Assembly: GCA_030045755.1 (NCBI GenBank) | Contig: JASIEW010000078.1 | Span: 1-5,549 of the forward strand | From: Nitrososphaerales archaeon | GTDB lineage: Archaea; Thermoproteota; Nitrososphaeria; Nitrososphaerales; UBA183 | Reading direction: 5' to 3' | DNA length: 5,549 bases | Part shown: positions 1-4,793 of the stretch, piece after piece | How the letters are laid out: the number at the start of each line of letters is the position of its first letter | Position numbering within the stretch: position 1 is the first letter of the stretch | Position numbers and translations under genes: made by a program | Notes under the pieces: model-generated | What the model was told of the DNA's origin: nothing | Database searches by the model: none | Seen by the model: the letters and a program-made list of their open reading frames with translations, nothing else

Positions 1-1092
1 TGCGAGGCTTCCTGCCCTGCGACCGCGGCAGGGAGACCGCTCTCCCCCAGGCTGCTCGTCAGGAAGCTGAGGCTACACGAAGGCGAGGCCAGGGGAGACG
101 AGAGTCCTTTCTCGGTCATCGGCGAGGACGAGCTGTGGGCCTGCACCTCGTGCGGAGCCTGCGTCGACAGCTGCCCCGTGAGCGTCAAGCACCTGGACCT
201 GGTCTATGACCTGAGGCGGGACCTGGTGGCGAGGGGCAAGCTGGACAAGGAGAAGTCCGCCATGCTCGAGAACCTGGCCAGGACCCAGAACCCCTATGGG
301 TTCAAGCAGTCGGACAGGGGGGCCTGGACACAGGGCCTCGGCGTCCCGACCATCGAGTCGAAGCCCGACGCGGAGTACGTCTACTGGGTGGGCTGCGTCG
401 CATCCTTCGACCAGAGGGCACAGAGGGTCGCCAAGTCGCTGGTGAAGATACTGAACCGAGCAGGGGTCTCGTTCGCGATCCTTGGAGGCGGGGAAATGTG
501 CGTGGGCGACCCCGCGCGAAGGCTCGGCGAGGAAGGCAGGTATCAGGAGCTTGTCTATCAGAACGTGGAGAAGCTGAACGCGGCGGGCGTGAAGAAGATA
601 GTCGCCACGTGCCCTCACTGCTTCAACTCTTTGAAGAACGAGTATCCGGGCTTCGGGGGCAGCTACGAAGTGGTCTACCACACGCAGTTGATCTCTGACC
701 TGATAAAGGAGGGCAGGATCAAGGTCGCGCCACAGGACGTCCAGAAGATTTCAGTGACGCTGCACGACGCGTGCTACGCCGCCCGCTACAACAACGTCTT
801 CGATGAGCCCAGAGAGGCCCTGTCCTCCTCGGTCTCGGACCTCAGGGAGATGGGGAGGAGGAAGGAGAAGACGTTCTGCTGCGGGGCGGGCGGGTCCAAC
901 TACTGGTTCAAGGTCCCGGAGCAGAGGTCGATGGCAGGCATCAGGACTGAGGAGGCGTCGAAGACAGGAGCGAAGACGATTGCGACGGAGTGCCCGTTCT
1001 GCCTCTCGATGCTCGACGACTCGGCAAGGGTGGCGAACACGGGGCTCGAAGTCAGGGACGTTGCGGAGATAGTCGCGGAGTCACTCGGCTGA
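1..1092 (+). CDS. FadF/HdrD-like iron-sulfur oxidoreductase, C-terminal part (5' truncated)
   Basis: The reading frame is open from base 1, so the true start lies outside the window; 363 residues are visible. Residues 1-6 (CEASCP) are the end of a first 4Fe-4S motif. A full motif, CTSCGACVDSCP, follows with Cys at 48, 51, 54 and 58. Two CCG (DUF224-type) domains come next: Cys132, then ..EMCVGDPARR.. with Cys167, then CPHC at 204-207; and Cys258, then FCCGAGG at 292-298, then CPFC at 331-334. This order, two ferredoxin-like clusters and then two CCG domains, is that of HdrD/GlpC/LldE/FadF proteins. The CxGDPARR wording fits the FadF-like branch, which often has an N-terminal NarI-like membrane domain and passes electrons between ETF or acyl-CoA/hydroxyacid dehydrogenases and the quinone pool. 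The electron partner is not visible here. Its stop overlaps the 3' end of rqcH on the other strand. Family call is firm; substrate and membrane anchoring are inference. Confidence 0.85.
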   Translation, partial: CEASCPATAAGRPLSPRLLVRKLRLHEGEARGDESPFSVIGEDELWACTSCGACVDSCPVSVKHLDLVYDLRRDLVARGKLDKEKSAMLENLARTQNPYGFKQSDRGAWTQGLGVPTIESKPDAEYVYWVGCVASFDQRAQRVAKSLVKILNRAGVSFAILGGGEMCVGDPARRLGEEGRYQELVYQNVEKLNAAGVKKIVATCPHCFNSLKNEYPGFGGSYEVVYHTQLISDLIKEGRIKVAPQDVQKISVTLHDACYAARYNNVFDEPREALSSSVSDLREMGRRKEKTFCCGAGGSNYWFKVPEQRSMAGIRTEEASKTGAKTIATECPFCLSMLDDSARVANTGLEVRDVAEIVAESLG

Positions 1093-2931
1093 GGGCGGCC
1101 CTGCGTCCACCTGCGGGGGCTTCCTTGCCCCCTGTGTTTTGCGAACGACTCTCCCCCCTCCGGCCGGGAGCGCCCTCAAGACGTCGTCTATCGAGATCCC
1201 TCCCTGCGAGGCGCCTCCGGCCCCCAGGTCCTTGAGCACCCTCTTGGCCGTGTCCGATGGCTTCTCCCTGAAGGGCCTCAGGGTCACGTAGGCCCCGCAG
1301 TGCGAGCGGACCGCCGACTCGGGCCCGGACACCAGCCGGACTGCGTCATCGAGCCCTACCGAGACCTCCACTATGTTCCTCGGCACGAAGTTCTTCTTTC
1401 CCTTGATGGAAAAGCTCCCTCGCGCCAGGTACTCGCCGCTCGGTGCGGCCGTCGCGACCTGGTCGGGAGAGACCCAGTACGCGTCCGCGGTGCCGAGGCC
1501 CGTCTTCCACGCGCTGCTGAAGGCGACGGTAGCCTGGGCGACCTCCCTAGTGTCCCGCTCGGTTTGCTCCGCCCCGCCCTTGAGAATGAAGAAGGGCGAC
1601 CCGAAGAGGTCTGCGTGGTAGGCAGTGTCCTTGTCTTCGAGGTACCGCTTCACCAGCATCGAGTTCGACTGGGCGTCACGACCTCCTATCGCGAGCCTTC
1701 CGTCCGTGGTGTAGAACCACCTGAACTTCTCATACCACTCCTGCCTCCTCCTCGGCAGGGCCTTGGTCTTCCTGGGAGCGGCGTGGCGCTGCGGCGCCTT
1801 CCTCTCCAGCCTCCGTGCAGACTCCTCCGCGGCCGAAGCCTTGGCTTCGAGGTACTTCGCGCGGTCGTACAGGGCCGAGGCCGCGGCAGCCTGAGACCCC
1901 GGCTCCGCCTCGAGGCCCTCGGAGAGCACCATGTTGGTCGCCTCGTCGAGAGAGGCCGCGCTCCCTGCTGCGGCTGCCCTCTGCCTGATCCTGACGGCTT
2001 CTCGCACGAAGGTCTCTTTCTGTTCCTTCAGCTTAGCTATCGTAGCTTCGAGCTCGAGCCGCTTGGTGTCGTACGGATCCGGTTCGTGCATTGAAGCTGC
2101 GCTCTCCAGGACTGCGGGAAGCAGCGCCTGATCGCAGAGTTCGGAGACAGTCGGCGCCTCCTTGACGACGACGAACGCGGTCGGCCTCACTACGAAGATC
2201 TCCTCACCCGCGGGAGTCATGGAAATGCACGGTCGCGGGTTGTTCTCTGCTTCGTCCAAGAGCCCTGCGACTACGTCCGCGACCCGGGACTCCCTTCCCG
2301 CAAGGCTGCTGGGGGCGTCCTCCTCCTTCACGGAGAGCCTAGCGAGGACTTCGACGACGTACTTCCTGGGAATCGCCACGTGTTTGCCCACGGCTTTTCC
2401 CAGAGTGGTCTCCGAAGCCATCATCTTGGTCACGTCCTCCGGTCGTAGGCTCCGGGGACTGATGCGGCTCTGTGAGGGTTCGACGTAGGCCTGGCCCCTT
2501 ACTATCCTCCTGCGGCCCGCCCTCGTTTCTCTGGCTGCGAGAATGATTCGCCCCTCTGGGTCTAGGACCAGCAGGTTGCCGGGCGGCATCAGTTCCAGTA
2601 CCAGCCTGCGGGCCGTGGCTCCGTCGCCGAGCTCGAGTTCGAAGACCCTGTCGAGGTCTACCTGGTCGGCCGAGGCGAACTTCAGTCGCTGGATCTCTGA
2701 TCGCAGCCTGCTAGTGAACTCGGTAGTCTCTGCTCTCTCGGAGACGTTCTCGGAGATCCACATCCCCTCCGAGGGCGACGCTATCAGCCAGACGTCGCCT
2801 CCTCCGGTGCGACGGAATCTCAGAAGTTGGGCGTCTCCCAGCGAATAAATGTTATTAACGTAGGTTCCTTCCAAGGCCGAGCCGATTTCTTTGGCGAGCA
2901 ACAAGACCTCGAAGCCAGATAGTTCGGTCAC
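1081..2931 (-). CDS. rqcH: RqcH/NFACT family ribosome-associated quality-control protein
   Basis: The product, 616 residues, belongs to the Rqc2/NEMF/RqcH family, which binds large subunits carrying stalled peptidyl-tRNA and, in bacteria, recruits tRNA-Ala to add C-terminal tails. NFACT-N spans about 1-165, with the G-x-Y-V-N-N-I-Y signature at 22-29, a DR pair at 94-95 (the tRNA-contact motif of bacterial RqcH) and ELM at 113-115. A helix-hairpin-helix-like part lies around 172-210. Charged helices likely to form the coiled coil run about 285-378. The NFACT-R domain (DUF814) runs about 394-515, starting EWYEKFRWFYTTDGRLAIGG and including the GRDA, HADLFGSP, SSAWK and YWV stretches. I chose the GTG at 2929-2931 because archaeal homologues begin near LSGFEV and an AGGAGG stands 4 nt upstream. 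The frame stays open to a further start at 3027, which would add 32 residues unlike the family. The C-terminal tail is Gly/Pro/Lys-rich. It overlaps the upstream (+) gene's end by 12 bp. Confidence 0.92.
   Translation of the reverse strand: MTELSGFEVLLLAKEIGSALEGTYVNNIYSLGDAQLLRFRRTGGGDVWLIASPSEGMWISENVSERAETTEFTSRLRSEIQRLKFASADQVDLDRVFELELGDGATARRLVLELMPPGNLLVLDPEGRIILAARETRAGRRRIVRGQAYVEPSQSRISPRSLRPEDVTKMMASETTLGKAVGKHVAIPRKYVVEVLARLSVKEEDAPSSLAGRESRVADVVAGLLDEAENNPRPCISMTPAGEEIFVVRPTAFVVVKEAPTVSELCDQALLPAVLESAASMHEPDPYDTKRLELEATIAKLKEQKETFVREAVRIRQRAAAAGSAASLDEATNMVLSEGLEAEPGSQAAAASALYDRAKYLEAKASAAEESARRLERKAPQRHAAPRKTKALPRRRQEWYEKFRWFYTTDGRLAIGGRDAQSNSMLVKRYLEDKDTAYHADLFGSPFFILKGGAEQTERDTREVAQATVAFSSAWKTGLGTADAYWVSPDQVATAAPSGEYLARGSFSIKGKKNFVPRNIVEVSVGLDDAVRLVSGPESAVRSHCGAYVTLRPFREKPSDTAKRVLKDLGAGGASQGGISIDDVLRALPAGGGRVVRKTQGARKPPQVDAGPPSAE
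2844..2858 (+). promoter_or_regulatory. A/T-rich stretch, possible promoter of the EMC6-like gene
   Basis: AATAAATGTTATTAA is a 15-bp A/T-rich island in GC-rich sequence. It lies 33-47 bp upstream of the TTG at 2891, a workable distance for an archaeal TATA box with a short leader. However, these bases also encode the conserved V-N-N-I-Y signature of RqcH on the other strand, which needs A/T-rich codons anyway, so the composition alone proves little. Confidence 0.25.
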
Positions 2932-3214
2932 AAAACCTCCTGTGACTGTCGGGTTTGATAAGGTGTATTGGCTCCGCGTGGGCATGGGAGTGCTCGGAGG
3001 GGCGATAGCCGAGCAGATTCCATACATGTACTACTCGGACGGGATCGCGGTGGGGATACTCGTCTACCTCGTGTCGTTCTACATCGCAAGATACGGCATG
3101 TTCAGGAAGATCGGCAAGCAGCAGGTCGGCAAGCTCTACACGACGGGCCTAGGGGTGTACATAGGCCTCTTCGTGCTTAGTTGGATACTGCTCTTCACGC
3201 TGTCGGCTGTGTGA
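2891..3214 (+). CDS. Small three-helix membrane protein, EMC6/Rab5ip-like candidate
   Basis: With the TTG at 2891 the product has 107 residues: a polar Ser/Thr/Lys/Pro-rich tail (1-20), then three hydrophobic segments at about 26-42 (LRVGMGVLGGAIAEQI), 50-67 (GIAVGILVYLVSFYIARY) and 84-104 (TTGLGVYIGLFVLSWILLF). A short basic loop (RKIGKQQVGK) separates helices 2 and 3. Helix count, small-residue first helix, basic loop and the L-[FY]-T-x-G-L start of helix 3 recall EMC6 (Rab5ip family), a core subunit of the ER membrane-protein insertase with reported archaeal relatives. This was judged by eye from memory, so it is a hypothesis. The start is uncertain: TTG 2891 would overlap the rqcH 5' end by 41 bp, while GTG 2942 and GTG 2963 avoid that and keep most or all of helix 1. 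No start has a clear Shine-Dalgarno site. The stop lies inside the 3' end of the next (-) gene. Confidence 0.7.
   Translation: MASNKTSKPDSSVTKPPVTVGFDKVYWLRVGMGVLGGAIAEQIPYMYYSDGIAVGILVYLVSFYIARYGMFRKIGKQQVGKLYTTGLGVYIGLFVLSWILLFTLSAV
2936..2941 (-). promoter_or_regulatory. Shine-Dalgarno site of rqcH
   Basis: Read on the minus strand this is AGGAGG, followed by TTTT and then the GTG start at 2931. It is a strong match to the anti-Shine-Dalgarno end of 16S rRNA and is the main reason for preferring the GTG over the upstream in-frame start at 3027. The 4-nt spacing is short but workable. Confidence 0.7.
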
Positions 3215-3500
3215 GCTTGGAGTAGGCCACCATGGCCTCCGCATAGCCCTGGTCGAAGTCGTCAGTAAACTGGCTCGCGACGATCGACTTTGCCGCCCTC
3301 TCGAGCCTCGCCGGCTCCCAAGATTGCATCGTCCCTTCCTTGGCCCTGGAGATGCTGCTGCATATGCCGAGCGCCGCGAGGACCGCTCCCTTGTCCCTCT
3401 CGTTCCTGACTTCCTTCTGCAGAGCTTGGAGCCGAGACTTCGCCTCCTCCACTTCGCCGGCGTTGATTTTTTCCAGGATCGACAAGATTTCAGAACGCAT
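3195..3500 (-). CDS. Conserved-looking helical protein of unknown function
   Basis: I do not recognise this protein. From the ATG at 3498-3500 it has 101 residues and looks soluble and mostly alpha-helical. A charged amphipathic stretch (about 1-36, SILEKINAGEVEEAKSRLQA) is followed by a mixed helix with a single Cys, and then a C-terminal part with ERAAKSIVASQF and DDFDQGYAEAMVAYSKL. No catalytic or metal motif is visible. The frame is open further upstream, to an ATG at 3581 (128 aa) and a TTG at 3671 (158 aa). I prefer 3500 because a TATA-like box ends 27 nt before it and because upstream codons lose the strong G/C third-position bias of the neighbours. Its 3' end overlaps the membrane-protein gene by 20 bp, tail to tail. 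It lies downstream of the RadB-like gene on the same strand, so read-through co-expression is possible. Confidence 0.65.
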   Translation of the reverse strand: MRSEILSILEKINAGEVEEAKSRLQALQKEVRNERDKGAVLAALGICSSISRAKEGTMQSWEPARLERAAKSIVASQFTDDFDQGYAEAMVAYSKLTQPTA

Positions 3501-3691
3501 GAGTTTGTGAAGGTGGACGCCACGGAGATAATAAGCCTGAGTCTCCGATGGGTCGGTCAGCTTCCGATAGCCTCGTTGCATCACAGGCGAGCAAGAGTTT
3601 CGAGCCTCCTCCTGGATCTCCGCTTCCGCTCTTCTCCTTGAGCGACTAGCGCCCTCCGGCGCCTTGGTCAACCCTTCGTCAAAGGCCTCGC
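3501..3691. other. Gap between the unknown gene and the RadB-like gene
   Basis: These 191 bp hold no convincing gene of their own. The minus-strand frame of the downstream gene stays open here to a TTG at 3671. It would encode an Arg/Glu-rich stretch and then a polar stretch, with codon third positions less G/C-biased than in surrounding genes. I read it as a leader and promoter region, with the TATA-like box at 3528-3534. No strong hairpin-plus-T-run terminator is visible after the RadB-like stop. Confidence 0.5.
3528..3534 (-). promoter_or_regulatory. TATA-like box before the 101-residue unknown gene
   Basis: On the minus strand the sequence GGCTTATTATCTCC holds TTATTAT, centred about 31 bp upstream of the ATG at 3500. 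Archaeal TATA boxes sit roughly 26-27 bp before the transcription start, so the transcript would begin within a few bases of the ATG, a leaderless or nearly leaderless mRNA. It is one of few A/T-rich spots in the 191-bp gap. Confidence 0.45.
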
Positions 3692-4318
3692 TCAGTAGAG
3701 CCCTCTTGCATCGAGTCTCGCCCGCGCCCTTCGTCCGCCCGGAAACATCGTGGCCTGCACGTCAGTCCCGATCTTTTCCAGACCAATCGTGGCGTGAACG
3801 AGCTGTCTTACCGTCTGCCCTCCGATCATGGACTCGCCCTCCTTTCCGAAGGTGACCCTGTCGGTGACGACGTATGCCCTGGAGTTCAGGAACGCGTCCC
3901 TTGCCATCTCGCTGAGGTGCAGGTCGAGGGTCCCCTGCCTGGTGGGCGCGTTCGACCTCCCGGGCATCTCGAGGGTGAAGTTGCGCGTCAGAGTGTCGAC
4001 GGCGACGACCTTGCAGTTCGCTGTCTCGTCTCTCTTGGCGACCCGCTTCACGATGTCCATCTGCTCAGACGACGAGTCCGTCCTGACGTACACCACCTTG
4101 TCAAGCAGAGAATCGGCGTCCCAGCCGCGCGCTTCCGCCATGCTCGTGAGCCGCTCCGGACGAAAAGCCCCCTCCGTGTCGATGAAGAGCGCCGGGGCGC
4201 CGGAGTGGGCGGCGCAGAGGACAGTCTGCATCGCCACCTGACTCTTGCCGCTTCCGCTCTTCCCGTGAAGCTCGACCACGCTGCCCTCACTGAAGCCCCC
4301 GCCAAGCAGGTCGTCCAA
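3692..4318 (-). CDS. radB: RadB-like RecA-superfamily recombinase (RadA paralogue)
   Basis: From the TTG at 4316-4318 the frame gives 208 residues forming a RecA-type ATPase core. The visible motifs are LDDLLGGGF at the start, Walker A GKSGSGKS (19-26), the FIDTEGAFRPER strand with Glu49 in the catalytic-Glu position of RadA, Walker B KVVAVD (103-108), an RQ..LDLHLSEMARDA helix, and IGGQTVRQLVHATIGLEKI near the DNA-binding L2 region. No N-terminal helix-hairpin-helix domain is present, as in RadB, which is thought to assist RadA in homologous recombination. The strand after Walker B reads VTDRV where RadA/Rad51 have TNQV. RadA-like sequence continues in frame upstream of the TTG, to about 4402, without ATG, GTG or TTG, so this TTG is almost certainly not the natural start (see 4319-4406). 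Functional state is therefore uncertain. It diverges from LSm. Confidence 0.82.
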   Translation of the reverse strand: MDDLLGGGFSEGSVVELHGKSGSGKSQVAMQTVLCAAHSGAPALFIDTEGAFRPERLTSMAEARGWDADSLLDKVVYVRTDSSSEQMDIVKRVAKRDETANCKVVAVDTLTRNFTLEMPGRSNAPTRQGTLDLHLSEMARDAFLNSRAYVVTDRVTFGKEGESMIGGQTVRQLVHATIGLEKIGTDVQATMFPGGRRARARLDARGLY

Positions 4319-4406
4319 CGCCGGCGACCCGGAGGTCCACCGTCCAAAGCCCAGCGTCTTCTTGACAGCGTCGGCGGCAGAAATCCAACTGTCTGCCGTG
4401 TCCCAC
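4319..4406 (-). other. RadB N-terminal extension lacking an in-frame start codon
   Basis: Reading upstream in the RadB frame from 4318 gives SWISAADAVKKTLGF followed by GRWTSGSPA and then LDDLLGGG. This matches the RadA pattern F-x-[TS]-A-x-x-V...-[IW]-[ST]-[TS]-G-S-x-A-L-D, with the same 23-residue spacing I recall for RadA, and includes the place of the FxxA polymerisation motif (here WISA). The frame runs to a stop at 4430-4432 with no ATG, GTG or TTG. A GTG at 4404-4406, five bases after GGAGG, lies one frame off. If the GGG at 4403-4405 had one G fewer, that GTG would read straight into the RadB frame, giving 237 residues. A sequencing error, a real frameshift or a rare non-standard start could each explain it. 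Confidence 0.65.
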
Positions 4407-4411
4407 TTACT

Positions 4412-4416
4412 CCTCC
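4412..4416 (-). promoter_or_regulatory. Shine-Dalgarno site before the expected RadB start
   Basis: On the minus strand GGAGG is followed by AGTAA and then GTG at 4404-4406. The 5-nt spacing is good. It marks the likely original initiation site of the RadB-like gene, although that GTG is now out of frame with the RadB core. Confidence 0.5.
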
Positions 4417-4443
4417 GTTTGAAACCCTTTCATCACCGATGTC

Positions 4444-4450
4444 TTTTTAA
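4444..4450. promoter_or_regulatory. Shared TATA-like core between radB and LSm
   Basis: TTTTTAA on the plus strand (TTAAAAA on the minus strand) is the most A/T-rich spot between the divergent genes. Its centre is 35 bp before the LSm GTG at 4482 and 41 bp before the radB-side GTG at 4406. Both distances suit an archaeal TATA box with a leader of roughly 8-14 nt, and on the radB side the Shine-Dalgarno site would fall inside that leader. One core serving both directions is inference. Confidence 0.4.
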
Positions 4451-4481
4451 CTGTGACAGCGTCAACGATGGAACGTTCGAC

Positions 4482-4733
4482 GTGAACAGCCCACCGACGG
4501 CATCTATCAAACGCCCAATCAACCTCCTTCAGAAGTCAGTCAACAAGACCGTGTCCGTCAAGTTGAAGAGCGAACTGGAGTACAGAGGCAAGATGTCCAA
4601 CGCCGACACCTACATGAACCTGATACTTCTGGACGCAGAAGAGTATCAGGACGGATCTAAGATCGCGAACTACGGAAAGGTCGTAATCAGGGGCAACAAC
4701 GTGCTCTACGTGAAGATCGAGGACAGGCTGTAG
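4482..4733 (+). CDS. Archaeal Sm-like protein (SmAP/LSm)
   Basis: Archaeal Sm-like proteins form ring-shaped hexamers or heptamers that bind U-rich RNA in the cytoplasm. From the GTG at 4482-4484 the product has 83 residues, the normal size. After a short polar tail come an N-terminal helix (RPINLLQKSV, 11-20) and the Sm1 motif with LKSELEYRGKM and D42-x-Y-M-N46. Sm2, VVIRGNNVLYVKI (67-79), carries the Arg-Gly-Asn of the uridine pocket (R70, G71, N72). The frame is open upstream to a TTG at 4362, but those 40 extra residues would overlap the RadB N-terminus antisense and are unlike the family, so GTG 4482 is chosen. The leader has no strong Shine-Dalgarno site; a TATA-like core lies 32-38 bp upstream. 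In many archaea an LSm gene is followed by rpl37e; here a convergent RIO2 gene follows instead. Confidence 0.9.
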   Translation: MNSPPTASIKRPINLLQKSVNKTVSVKLKSELEYRGKMSNADTYMNLILLDAEEYQDGSKIANYGKVVIRGNNVLYVKIEDRL

Positions 4734-4793
4734 ACTCGTCTGTTTGCGAAGCCTAGCGCCCGCTCGAAGCAGTCCACGAGTGACTGACCAGAT
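4734..4793. other. Short convergent gap between LSm and RIO2 genes
   Basis: These 60 bp separate two converging stop codons. ACTCGT (4734-4739) is matched by ACGAGT (4776-4781), a 6-bp inverted repeat with a long, partly G/C-rich loop. It could fold in either transcript, but there is no T-run after it, so I do not call a terminator. No tRNA or small gene fits. Confidence 0.3.

Noticed and set aside
166..172. CVGD in the first CCG domain as a lost Cys
   Set aside because: FadF-like proteins commonly have CxGDPARR at this place, so it is a family trait and not a defect.
73..681. Minus-strand open frame opposite the Fe-S oxidoreductase
   Set aside because: The plus strand carries intact Cys motifs across this region; the minus frame shows no domain.
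1300..2094. Long plus-strand open frame (264 codons) opposite rqcH
   Set aside because: It is antisense to well-conserved RqcH sequence, is Arg/Pro/Leu-rich and has no recognisable domain; long shadow frames are expected at this GC content.
4407..4433. Eight-codon minus-strand frame (MKGFQTEE) ending right before the out-of-frame GTG
   Set aside because: It could be a leader peptide, but it would lie upstream of the transcription start predicted from the TATA-like core and overlaps the Shine-Dalgarno site; chance is more likely.
3794..4450. Plus-strand open frame opposite the RadB-like gene
   Set aside because: It lies wholly antisense to RecA-type motifs and the RadB N-terminal homology, with a composition typical of a shadow frame.
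4734..4793. Possible tRNA fragment or terminator hairpin in the LSm-RIO2 gap
   Set aside because: Too short for a tRNA, no T-loop or acceptor pairing, and the 6-bp inverted repeat has a long loop and no T-run.
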